Positions 56,764 through 64,000 of a stretch of 64,000 nucleotides of DNA are shown here, piece by piece. Both the position numbers and the translations under genes were made by a program. The stretch is taken from NCBI RefSeq assembly GCF_900111835.1, contig NZ_FOJP01000011.1, positions 1 through 64,000 of the forward strand, given 5' to 3'. Positions within the stretch are counted from its first letter, which is position 1, and the number at the start of each line of letters is the position of its first letter. Below the pieces are notes generated by a model that saw nothing but the letters and a program-made list of their open reading frames with translations, did no database searches and had not been told where the DNA came from. The DNA is from Metapseudomonas otitidis. GTDB taxonomy: Bacteria > Pseudomonadota > Gammaproteobacteria > Pseudomonadales > Pseudomonadaceae.

Positions 56764-58824
56764 TCAGGCGCCTTCCGGGCGCTTGAGCACCAGGGTGAGG
56801 ATGTCGTAGCTGGCCACCAGCTCGCCGTGCTGGTTGGTGACTTCCACGTCCCAGGCGACCACGCCCTGGGGTTCGCCTTTTGGGCTCTTCTTGCCCTGGT
56901 CGATCTTGCGCTTGCAGGTCAGGCGCGCCTGGAGGGTGTCGCCGATGCCCACCGGGTTGATGAAGCGCAGGGTGTCCAGGCCGTAGTTGGCCAGCACCGG
57001 GCCGGGGGCGGGGGAGACGAACAGGCCGGCGGCGGCGGAGAGCACGAAGTAGCCATGGGCGATGCGCTTGCCGAACTGGGAGTCCCTGGCCGCCAGCTCG
57101 TCGAAGTGCATGTAGAAGTGGTCGCCCGAGAGGCAGCCGAAGTTGACGATGTCCGCCTCGGTCACGGTGCGGCGGTGGGTCAGCAGCGACTCGCCGATCT
57201 GCAGTTCGTCGAACCAGCGGCGGAACGGGTGCACCTCGGTCTCGATCACCCGGGCGCCGCGTACGTGCTCGCGGGTGACGGCGGCCAGCATGCTCGGCGA
57301 GCCCTGCACGGCGGTGCGCTGCAGGTAGTGCTTCACGGCACGCAGGCCGCCCAGTTCCTCACCACCGCCGGCGCGGCCGGGGCCGCCGTGCTTGAGCATC
57401 GGCAGCGGCGAGCCGTGGCCGGTGGATTCGGCGGCGGCCTCGCGGTCGAGGATGTGCACGCGGCCGTGCAGGGCGCCCATCACCGGCACCACGCGGGCGG
57501 CGACGGCCGGGTCCTTGGTGACCAGGCTGGCCACCAGGCTGCCCTTGCCATGGGCGGCGAGGGCGACGGCTTCGTCCAGGTCCTCGTAGGCCATCAGCGT
57601 GCTCACCGGGCCGAAGGCCTCGATGTCGTGGGCGCCGCCCTCGGCATGCGGGTCGCGGGCGCGCAGCAGGGTGGGGGCGAAGAAGGCGCCTTCGGCCACG
57701 CCCTCGCCACGGGGGGCGAAGCCGTCCCGGGCGCCGAACAGCAGCTCGCTGCCGGCCAGCAGGGCATTGACCCGCTCGGCGACGTCCGCCTGCTGGGCAT
57801 GGGAGGCCAGGGCGCCCATCTTCACGCCCTCCACCGACGGGTCGCCCACCACCACCTTGGCCAGGCGCTCGCGCAGGCGCTCGGCCACGGCGTCGATGTG
57901 CTTCGCCGGGACGATGGCGCGGCGGATGGCGGTGCACTTCTGCCCGGCCTTGACCGTCATCTCGCGGGCCACTTCCTTGACGAAGAGGTCGAACTCCGGG
58001 TCGTCCGGGGTGATCTCCGGGGCGAGAATGGCGCAGTTCAGCGAGTCCGCCTCGGCGTTGAAGGGGATGGAATGGCGCACCAGGTTGGCGTTCACCCGCA
58101 GCTTGGCGGCGGTGTCGGCGGAGCCGGTGAAGGTCACCACGTCCTGGCCCTGGAGGCGGTCCAGCAGGTCACCGGTGCTGCCGATCACCAGTTGCAGGCT
58201 GCCTTCGGGCAGCAGGCCGGATTCGTGCATCAGGCGCGCGGTGGCTTCGGTCAGGTAGCTGGTGGCGCTGGCCGGCTTGACGATGCAGGGCATGCCGGCG
58301 AGGAAGGTGGGGGCGAACTTTTCCAGCATCCCCCAGATGGGGAAGTTGAAGGCGTTGATGTGCACCGCCACGCCGCCGCGCGGCACCAGGATGTGGGTGC
58401 CGGCGAACTGGTTCTGCTTGCCCAGGGGCAGGGCCGGGCCTTCGTGGACGAGGTTGCCGGAGGGCAGTTCGCGGGCGCCGACGCCGGCATAGGCGAACAG
58501 GGTGCCGGTGCCGCCCTCGATGTCGATCCAGCTGTCGGCGCGGGTGGCACCGCTGTGGTGGGAGAGGGCGTAGAGCTGCTCCTTGCGCTCGTTGAGATAC
58601 AGCGCCAGGGCCTTGAGGCGCGCGGCGCGCTGCTGGAAGTCCAGGGCCATGAGCGCCGGGACGCCGCGGGTGCGGCCGAAGTCCACGGCTTCGGCGAAGT
58701 CCGGCGTTTCTTCATGGGTGCGGAACAGCGGTTGCCCGTTGAGGGCGCTGCGCAGCACCTGGGCACCGTGCTGGCCGATCCAGCGGCCGCCGATGAAGCT
58801 CTGCAGGGTGGGGGCGTTGCTCAT
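56764..58824 (-). CDS. paaZ: Bifunctional oxepin-CoA hydrolase / 3-oxo-5,6-dehydrosuberyl-CoA semialdehyde dehydrogenase
   Basis: A 686-residue fusion for ring opening in phenylacetate catabolism. The N-terminal aldehyde dehydrogenase has VTFTGSADTAAKLR and the nucleophile Cys in VKAGQKCTAIRRA; the C-terminal MaoC-like (R)-hydratase has VNFGCLSGDHFYMHFDELAARDSQFGKRIAHGYFVLS. The ATG at 58824 (MSNAPTLQSFIGGRW) follows GGAG; the longer frame adds 73 low-complexity residues. It is last in the minus-strand unit and is followed by a terminator. Confidence 0.95.
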   Translation of the reverse strand: MSNAPTLQSFIGGRWIGQHGAQVLRSALNGQPLFRTHEETPDFAEAVDFGRTRGVPALMALDFQQRAARLKALALYLNERKEQLYALSHHSGATRADSWIDIEGGTGTLFAYAGVGARELPSGNLVHEGPALPLGKQNQFAGTHILVPRGGVAVHINAFNFPIWGMLEKFAPTFLAGMPCIVKPASATSYLTEATARLMHESGLLPEGSLQLVIGSTGDLLDRLQGQDVVTFTGSADTAAKLRVNANLVRHSIPFNAEADSLNCAILAPEITPDDPEFDLFVKEVAREMTVKAGQKCTAIRRAIVPAKHIDAVAERLRERLAKVVVGDPSVEGVKMGALASHAQQADVAERVNALLAGSELLFGARDGFAPRGEGVAEGAFFAPTLLRARDPHAEGGAHDIEAFGPVSTLMAYEDLDEAVALAAHGKGSLVASLVTKDPAVAARVVPVMGALHGRVHILDREAAAESTGHGSPLPMLKHGGPGRAGGGEELGGLRAVKHYLQRTAVQGSPSMLAAVTREHVRGARVIETEVHPFRRWFDELQIGESLLTHRRTVTEADIVNFGCLSGDHFYMHFDELAARDSQFGKRIAHGYFVLSAAAGLFVSPAPGPVLANYGLDTLRFINPVGIGDTLQARLTCKRKIDQGKKSPKGEPQGVVAWDVEVTNQHGELVASYDILTLVLKRPEGA

Positions 58825-58883
58825 GGGGATTCTCCGTGAAAAAGGCCGGCACCCCGGGTGCCGGCTGGGGCTCGTGGGTGGCG

Positions 58884-60119
58884 CTACCAGAGGGCCAGGG
58901 TGTAGCCGAGGATCAGGCGGTTCTCGTCTAGGTCGGTGGTCAGGCCGTTGCCGGAGCGGAAGGTGACGTTGCGCCAGCGCAGGCTGACGCCCTTGAGGGC
59001 GCCGCTCTGGATGACGTAGGCGATGTCGGTGTCGCGTTCCCACTCCTCGCCGCGATCACCGCCGGTGGTCTTGGCGTTGCGGCCGTCGACGTAGCGGGTC
59101 ATGAAGGTCAGGCCGGGGACGCCGAGGGCGGCGAAGTCGTAGTCGTAGCGCAGTTGCCAGGCGTCTTCCTCGGCGCGGGTGAAGGTGTTGTAGGTCACCA
59201 GGTTCACCACGTAGGGGTCGCCGCCGTTGAGGAAGGGGAAGGCGCTGCTGCCGGACATGCGCTGGAACGCCGCGCTGAGGCGGTGGCCGCCCTGGCTGAG
59301 GCTGAACAGGCCGTTGAGGTTGCGGTTGTCGATGCGCCCGGCGCGTTCGGCGCCATCGCCCCGGCTGTCGAAGTAGCGCAGGTCGCTCTTCAGGCTGAAG
59401 CCGCCCGGCAGCGGCAGGGTGTGCACCAGGCCGGCGAACTGCTGGCGGTAGATGCCGTCGAGCTTGCCGTAGTAGTAGCTGGCCGCCAGCTGCGGGTTGA
59501 TGGCGTAGGTGCCGCCGGCGAAGTCGAAGGCGTCGCTGGTGGCGGCGCCGTAGCCGATGTCGTCGCGGCCGGAGGAGTCGCGCAGGTTGGCGCGGGTCAG
59601 GCGGCCGCCGTTGAAGGTCAGGCCGTCCAGCTCCTGGCTGGTCAGCATCCCGCCCTGGAAGGTGGAGGAAAGCAGGCGAGTGTCGTTGTAGGTGGCCACC
59701 GGCAGCAGCGGTTGCAGGGTGCCCAGGCGCAGCACGCTCTTGGAGACGCGCAGCTTGGCGGTCAGCCCCAGTTCGCTGTAGTCGTCCACCGGCTCCTTGC
59801 TCGTGGGGCCGAAGGGCAGCAGGCCGGTGCCGCGCCGGTCGCGGCTGGAATCCAGCTTGACGCCCAGTTGGCCGATGGCGTCGAGGCCGACGCCGACGGT
59901 GCCTTCGGTGAAGCCGGATTCGATGCGCGCGGTGAAGCCCTGGGCCCATTCCTCGGCCTTGGACTGGGCCGCACCGTGCTGGCGGAAGTCGCGGTTGATG
60001 TAGTGGTTGCGCAGCTCCAGGCTGGCCTTGCTGTCGTCGACGAAGCCGGCCAGGGCCGGGGTGGCCAGGGGCAGGGCCAGGGAGGCGAGCAGCGGTGTGG
60101 TCCGGTTGAGGCGTTTCAT
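58884..60119 (-). CDS. OprD-family outer-membrane porin (phenylacetate-linked, PhaK-like)
   Basis: A 411-residue outer-membrane porin with signal peptide (LLASLALPLATPALA) and OprD-family features: FVDDSKASLELRNHYINRDFR at the mature start, many amphipathic strands, and C-terminal ILGYTLALW. OprD-type channels take up small aromatic or carboxylate nutrients. Lying 27 bp after paaL and 59 bp before paaZ, it is the likely phenylacetate channel. The ATG at 60119 is used; a TTG 18 bp earlier is the only alternative. No clear Shine-Dalgarno is seen; instead AACAACAA overlaps the start. Confidence 0.9.
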   Translation of the reverse strand: MKRLNRTTPLLASLALPLATPALAGFVDDSKASLELRNHYINRDFRQHGAAQSKAEEWAQGFTARIESGFTEGTVGVGLDAIGQLGVKLDSSRDRRGTGLLPFGPTSKEPVDDYSELGLTAKLRVSKSVLRLGTLQPLLPVATYNDTRLLSSTFQGGMLTSQELDGLTFNGGRLTRANLRDSSGRDDIGYGAATSDAFDFAGGTYAINPQLAASYYYGKLDGIYRQQFAGLVHTLPLPGGFSLKSDLRYFDSRGDGAERAGRIDNRNLNGLFSLSQGGHRLSAAFQRMSGSSAFPFLNGGDPYVVNLVTYNTFTRAEEDAWQLRYDYDFAALGVPGLTFMTRYVDGRNAKTTGGDRGEEWERDTDIAYVIQSGALKGVSLRWRNVTFRSGNGLTTDLDENRLILGYTLALW

Positions 60120-60126
60120 TGTTGTT
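60119..60126 (-). promoter_or_regulatory. CA motif (AAnAAnAA) overlapping the porin start
   Basis: The minus strand reads AACAACAA ending in the A of the ATG, an exact AAnAAnAA match inside the ribosome landing site. Hfq/Crc repression during growth on preferred carbon is inferred. Confidence 0.5.
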
Positions 60127-60146
60127 GTGTCCGTCAATCCGTGGGT

Positions 60147-61790
60147 TCAGTGGCGGCTGGCAGCGGCGGCGCCGATGCCGGTCATGGAGCGGATGAACTG
60201 CGCCAGGTAGCGGCCGCGTTCCTGCCGAGCGCGCTCGGAGGCATCCGTCACCGAGAACGCCCAGGCACTGAAGAAGGCCAGGCCCATGGAGAACAGCGCC
60301 GGGTTGGAGTAGGGGAACAGCGGCGATTCGTGGTGCAGCACGTTGACCCACACCGCCGGGCTGAGCACCAGCAGGACGATGGCCGAGAGCAGCCCGGCGA
60401 CGCTGCCGGCGACCGCGCCACGGGTGGTCAGGCCCTTCCAGAACATGGAGAGGAACAGCACCGGGAAGTTGACCGAGGCGGCGATGGCCAGCACCAGGCC
60501 GGAGAGGAAGGCGATGTTCTGCGACTCGAAGAGCAGCCCGAGGATCACCGCCAGCACGCCGATGCCGAGGGTGGCGATGCGCGAGACGCGCATTTCCTCG
60601 CGCTCGCTGGCCTTGCCCTTGCGCACCACGCAGGCATACAGGTCGTGGGACACGGCGGAGGCACCGGAGAGCGCCAGCCCGGCCACCACCGCGAGGATGG
60701 TGGCGAAGGCCACGGCGGAGATGAAGCCGAGGAACAGGCTGCCGCCCACCGCGTGGGACAGGTGCACCGCCACCATGTTGCCGCCACCGATGATGGCGCC
60801 GGCCGCGTCGCGGAACTCGGGGTTGGTGCCGACCATGACGATGGAGCCGAAGCCGACCACGATCAGCAGCAGGTAGAAGTAGCCGATGAAGCCGGTGGCG
60901 TAGAACACGCTCTTGCGCGCTTCACGGGCGTCGCTGACGGTGAAGAAGCGCATGAGGATGTGCGGCAGGCCGGCGGTGCCGAACATCATGCCGAGCCCCA
61001 GGGAGATGGCGTCGACGGGGTTCGACAGCAGCCCGCCCGGCGCCATGATCGCGGTGCCCTTGGCGTGCACCTCGGTGGCGGCGGCGAACATCGCCTCGGT
61101 GCTGAAGCCGAAGTGCCGGAGCACCATGAAGGCCATGAAGCTGGTGCCGGAGAGCAGCAGCACGGCCTTGATGATCTGCACCCAGGTGGTGGCCAGCATG
61201 CCGCCGAAGGTGACATAGCAGACCATCAGCACGCCCACCAGCAGCACCGCCTGCAGGTAGCTGAGGCCGAACAGCAGTTCGATCAGCTTGCCGGCACCGA
61301 CCATCTGCGCCACCAGGTACATCAGCGCCACGGTGAGGGTGCCGAAGGCGGCGGTGATGCGGATCGGGCTCTGTTCCAGGCGGTAGGAAACCACGTCGGC
61401 GAAGGTGAACTTGCCCAGGTTGCGCAGGCGTTCGGCGATCAGGAAGAGGATGATCGGCCAGCCGGCGAGCACGCCCAGGGCGTAGAGCAGGCCGTCGTAG
61501 CCGTTCATGAACATCATCGCGGAGATACCGAGGAAGGACGCCGCGCTGATCATGTCGCCGGCGATCGCCAGCCCGTTCTGGAAGCCGGTGAGGCCGCCGC
61601 CGGCGGTGTAGAAATCGGCGGTGGAGCGGGTGCGCAGCGCGGCCCAGCGGGTGATGCCGAGGGTGAACACGACGAAGGCCAGGAACATGTAGATGGCCGT
61701 CCAATTCAGCGGGCGAACGGCATCGGCGGCGAAGGCCAGCGGCGAGGCCAGCAGGCTGGCGCCGAGCAGCAGGGAGGCGAGCGCTTTCAT
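60147..61790 (-). CDS. paaL: Phenylacetate permease, sodium:solute symporter family (ActP-like)
   Basis: A 547-residue inner-membrane symporter with a cleavable-looking leader ([15 protein letters not shown]) and about 13 helices. Features of the acetate-permease branch are [33 protein letters not shown] and [14 protein letters not shown]. Context with paa genes and an OprD porin makes phenylacetate the likely cargo, though acetate permease ActP is nearly indistinguishable. Its ATG overlaps the stop of the DUF485 gene by 4 bp. Confidence 0.85.
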   Translation of the reverse strand: MKALASLLLGASLLASPLAFAADAVRPLNWTAIYMFLAFVVFTLGITRWAALRTRSTADFYTAGGGLTGFQNGLAIAGDMISAASFLGISAMMFMNGYDGLLYALGVLAGWPIILFLIAERLRNLGKFTFADVVSYRLEQSPIRITAAFGTLTVALMYLVAQMVGAGKLIELLFGLSYLQAVLLVGVLMVCYVTFGGMLATTWVQIIKAVLLLSGTSFMAFMVLRHFGFSTEAMFAAATEVHAKGTAIMAPGGLLSNPVDAISLGLGMMFGTAGLPHILMRFFTVSDAREARKSVFYATGFIGYFYLLLIVVGFGSIVMVGTNPEFRDAAGAIIGGGNMVAVHLSHAVGGSLFLGFISAVAFATILAVVAGLALSGASAVSHDLYACVVRKGKASEREEMRVSRIATLGIGVLAVILGLLFESQNIAFLSGLVLAIAASVNFPVLFLSMFWKGLTTRGAVAGSVAGLLSAIVLLVLSPAVWVNVLHHESPLFPYSNPALFSMGLAFFSAWAFSVTDASERARQERGRYLAQFIRSMTGIGAAAASRH

Positions 61791-62095
61791 GGGGCGAGCA
61801 CCTCTTTGACCTTGTCGTTGAGCGGGTCGATGACGCTGTTGGTCTTCGAGACGTAGATGCCGGTGAGGGCGAACGACAGCAGGATCACGCCGACGCCCAC
61901 CAGCATGCCGACGCTGGTGACGCCGCCACTGAGTGACTGGCCGAGCACGCCGGGGGCGAAGGCCACCAGCAGCACGAAGCCGTAGTAGATGACCAGCATG
62001 GCGCCGGTGAGGGACCAGGTCAGGCGCTGCTTGCGCCGGACCAGCTGGATGAAATCCGGGTGCTGCCGGATGCGTTCGAGGTCGTGCGGGGTCAT
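61787..62095 (-). CDS. DUF485 small inner-membrane protein
   Basis: A 102-residue protein with two membrane spans ([18 protein letters not shown] and [22 protein letters not shown]), matching the YjcH/DUF485 family that accompanies ActP-type symporters. The start [25 protein letters not shown] is typical. It is translationally coupled to paaL (ATGA overlap), so it is probably a symporter partner. An imperfect CA motif (AACAAGAG) lies in its leader. Confidence 0.85.
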   Translation of the reverse strand: MTPHDLERIRQHPDFIQLVRRKQRLTWSLTGAMLVIYYGFVLLVAFAPGVLGQSLSGGVTSVGMLVGVGVILLSFALTGIYVSKTNSVIDPLNDKVKEVLAP

Positions 62096-62162
62096 GGGTG
62101 CTCTCTCTTGTTGTGGTTGTAGAGGCGGTGCAACGCAGGTGAAGCCGGTGGAGCTGTCTCCT

Positions 62163-62226
62163 CGTAGGGTGGGCTTCAGCCCACCGATGGATGCACGTGA
62201 CGTGGCGGGCTGAAGCCCACCCTACG
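62163..62226. repeat. REP-like palindromic element with perfect 20-bp arms
   Basis: CGTAGGGTGGGCTTCAGCCC (62163-62182) and its exact reverse complement (62207-62226) flank 24 bp. It lies between paaE and the DUF485 gene and shares the GGGCTGAAGCC core with 191-257. It can fold into a stable RNA hairpin and may limit read-through from paaE into the uptake genes. Confidence 0.75.
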
Positions 62227-62238
62227 GAGCGAGTCGGT

Positions 62239-63315
62239 TCAGGGCTGGTCGAAGTCGAGGACGACCCTGTCGCTGACCGGGTAGGACTGGCACGAGAGCA
62301 CGTAGCCGGCGGCTACTTCGTAGTCCTCCAGGGCGAAGTTGCTGTCCATCTCCACCTCGCCTTCGATGACCTTGCACTTGCAGGTGGAGCACACCCCGGC
62401 CTTGCAGGAGTAGGGCAGCTCCAGGCCCTGGGCGTTGCCGGCGTCGAGCACGCTGCGGGTGTTGCGCGGCAGGTCGAAGCTCAGGGCGCGGCCGTCGCTG
62501 ATGACGGTGACCTGGCTGCTGGCGCTGTCGGCGGCGCGGGCGGCTTCGCGGGCCTCGCGGCGGGCGGCGGCGCCCTCGCTGGCGAAGAGTTCGAAATGGA
62601 TGCGTTCGGCGGCCAGGCCGTGGCCCTGCAACTGGTCGCGGACGGTCTCGGTCATGGCCTGCGGGCCGCAGATGAAGGCGGCATCCAGGGCTTTCACGTC
62701 GATCCAGCGGGCGAACAGCTGGCCGCATTTATCAGCGTCGATGCGGCCGTTGTAGAGGTCCACGTCCTGCTGTTCGCGGCTGAACACGAAGATCAGGTTG
62801 AGGCGCTGGAGGAAGCGGTTCTTCAGGTCCTCCAGCTGTTCGCGGAACAGCGCGGAGGCACTGGAGCGGTTGCCGTAGAGCAAGGTGAAGCGGCTGTGGG
62901 GCTCGCGCTCGAGGGTGGTCTTGATGATCGACAGGATCGGCGTGATGCCGCTGCCGGCGGCCACGGCGAGGTACTGGCCGTGGCGGGCCGGGTCGAGGGG
63001 TACGAAGAAGCGCCCGTCCGGCGGCATCACATCCAGGCGCTGGCCGGGTTGCAGGCGCTCGTTGGCGAAGGTGGAGAAGCGCCCGCCGGCCACGCGCTTG
63101 ATGGCCACGCGCAGTTCGCCGTCGCCGGTGCCGGTGCAGATGGAGTAGGAGCGGCGTACCTCCTCGCCATCCAGCTCGGTGCGCAGCACCAGGTACTGGC
63201 CCTGGGTGAAGTGGAAGGCCTCGGCCAGGTTCTCGGGGATGTCGAAGGCGATGGACACGGCGTCGCGGGTTTCCGGGCGCACGTCCTTGATGGTCAGGCT
63301 ATGGAATTGGCTCAT
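62239..63315 (-). CDS. paaE: Phenylacetyl-CoA 1,2-epoxidase reductase subunit
   Basis: A 358-residue NADPH-dependent reductase for the PaaABCE epoxidase. The FNR-type half (about 1-230) includes [21 protein letters not shown] and [19 protein letters not shown]; the C-terminal [2Fe-2S] ferredoxin half has [16 protein letters not shown] and a later SCQSYP Cys. The ATG at 63315 follows AGGAGAAC. Preceded by paaD with a 64-bp gap. Confidence 0.95.
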   Translation of the reverse strand: MSQFHSLTIKDVRPETRDAVSIAFDIPENLAEAFHFTQGQYLVLRTELDGEEVRRSYSICTGTGDGELRVAIKRVAGGRFSTFANERLQPGQRLDVMPPDGRFFVPLDPARHGQYLAVAAGSGITPILSIIKTTLEREPHSRFTLLYGNRSSASALFREQLEDLKNRFLQRLNLIFVFSREQQDVDLYNGRIDADKCGQLFARWIDVKALDAAFICGPQAMTETVRDQLQGHGLAAERIHFELFASEGAAARREAREAARAADSASSQVTVISDGRALSFDLPRNTRSVLDAGNAQGLELPYSCKAGVCSTCKCKVIEGEVEMDSNFALEDYEVAAGYVLSCQSYPVSDRVVLDFDQP

Positions 63316-63379
63316 GTTCTCTCCTGCGGCTTGGCCGCGCGGGGGACGAAGGCAAGCGCCGCCGTTCGTGCTCGCCCGC

Positions 63380-63904
63380 CTAGATGCACTTGAAGTAATC
63401 GAACGGCTCCAGGCAGTCCCTGCAGCGGTGCAGGGCCTTGCAGGCGGTGGAGCCGAATTCGCTGAGCTGTTCGGTGTGGGCGCTGCCGCATTGCGGGCAG
63501 CGGATCTCCGGCGCCTCCCCGAGCAGGCTGCGTTTGCTGGCACTGCCCTCGGGCGGGGCGATGCCGTAGGCGCGCAGCCGTTCGCGGCCTTCAGCGCTGA
63601 TCCAGTCGGTGGTCCAGGCGGGTGTCAGGCGGCGCTCCAGGCGTGGGACGAAACCCGCCTGCAGCAGCGCCTGCTCGATGTCCCGCTCGATGACCTCGGT
63701 GGCCGGGCAGCCGGAGTAGGTGGGCGTGACCACCACGTGCAGCCGGCCGCCGTCGCACTCCAGCGCCCGCACGATGCCGAGGTCGACCACGCTGACCACC
63801 GGGACTTCCGGGTCCATCACCGCATCCAGCACCTGCCAGGCACGGGTGACGTCGCCGGCGCCGAGGGGCGCGCGGTCGCTGGCGATCAGCTCACCAGCTC
63901 GCAT
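63380..63904 (-). CDS. paaD: Phenylacetate epoxidase-associated assembly protein
   Basis: A 174-residue protein with an N-terminal DUF59/MIP18 domain (VLDAVMDPEVPVVSVVDLGIVRAL; TPTYSGCPATEVI) and a C-terminal zinc-finger-like tail with CPQC and CRDC pairs ending FDYFKCI. PaaD is thought to help mature Fe-S or di-iron parts of the epoxidase. Its start overlaps the paaC end by 14 bp. Confidence 0.92.
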   Translation of the reverse strand: MRAGELIASDRAPLGAGDVTRAWQVLDAVMDPEVPVVSVVDLGIVRALECDGGRLHVVVTPTYSGCPATEVIERDIEQALLQAGFVPRLERRLTPAWTTDWISAEGRERLRAYGIAPPEGSASKRSLLGEAPEIRCPQCGSAHTEQLSEFGSTACKALHRCRDCLEPFDYFKCI

Positions 63905-64000
63905 CGGGGTAGGCCCGCTGGAGGAACTGCATCTCGGCCAGCAGCAGGCCCAGGTGCTCGGTGTGCAGGCCCTTGCGACCGGAGAGGTAGAAGGGGCTGG
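63891..64000 (-). CDS. paaC: Phenylacetyl-CoA epoxidase structural subunit, C-terminus (partial)
   Basis: Only the last 35 codons are inside the window. The minus strand gives GRKGLHTEHLGLLLAEMQF and LQRAYPDASW before the TGA at 63893-63891, matching the PaaC C-terminus. The gene continues beyond 64000; paaA and paaB are expected further out. Confidence 0.85.
   Translation of the reverse strand, partial: SPFYLSGRKGLHTEHLGLLLAEMQFLQRAYPDASW

Overview
The window is about 64 kb of high-GC (roughly two-thirds G+C), densely coded chromosome. Gene content and order point to Pseudomonas sensu lato: the NAGGN osmoprotectant genes beside a 7TM-DISM kinase and yheU, fumC/DUF2804/DUF2059/bolA, a valine-type mms cluster, an antABC operon with an AraC/XylS regulator, and a paa cluster with an OprD-type porin. 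The species cannot be fixed from sequence alone. No rRNA, tRNA, CRISPR array, intact insertion sequence or prophage was seen. Most regions look like vertically inherited core or niche metabolism.

Layout. 1-0.28 kb: non-coding edge with an IS-end-like direct repeat and a REP-like element. 0.28-8.2 kb (all minus): asnO, ngg and an M42 peptidase for the osmoprotectant N-acetylglutaminylglutamine amide, followed by a 7TM-DISM hybrid kinase and yheU. 8.4-10.3 kb: mnmC. 10.4-18.3 kb: valine/isobutyrate catabolism on the minus strand (mmsA, an orphan periplasmic binding protein, acyl-CoA dehydrogenase, enoyl-CoA hydratase, 3-hydroxyisobutyryl-CoA hydrolase, mmsB), with divergent mmsR. 18.4-24.3 kb: vanW-like, NAD(P)H oxidoreductase, fumC, DUF2804, DUF2059, bolA, shikimate-dehydrogenase-like. 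24.4-27.6 kb: an autotransporter and a PagP-like outer-membrane protein. 27.6-31.8 kb: antCBA with its AraC/XylS regulator. 31.8-35.3 kb: a long non-coding leader with a PHO-box-like site, a small protein, acuI with a TetR regulator, and a DsbA-fold protein. 35.5-42 kb: a second EF-G, a small DUF3509-type gene, chrA with a Cys-motif partner, an APH(3')-type kinase and an MFS exporter. 42-49 kb: ppnN, polB and several uncharacterised genes. 49-53.3 kb: a BvgS/EvgS/RocS-type two-component pair. 53.4-56.6 kb: Sel1 lipoprotein, an unknown gene and a ZapE-type ATPase. 56.7-64 kb: phenylacetate catabolism and uptake (paaC partial, paaD, paaE, DUF485, paaL, porin, paaZ).

The most notable observations are regulatory. 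Upstream of mmsA lies a near-perfect tandem 21-bp repeat abutting a promoter, a good MmsR operator candidate. An analogous 21-bp-spaced repeat sits upstream of antA. Exact AAnAAnAA (Hfq/Crc catabolite) motifs lie in the leaders of mmsA, mmsR, the orphan binding protein and the paa-linked porin. In the binding-protein leader the motif forms the loop of a perfect 9-bp hairpin that buries the ribosome binding site. Other points of interest are a chromosomal kinase with strong APH(3')-IIIa motif similarity, a divergent PagP-like protein, and a triple PhoB-like half-site array before a 0.5 kb non-coding stretch.
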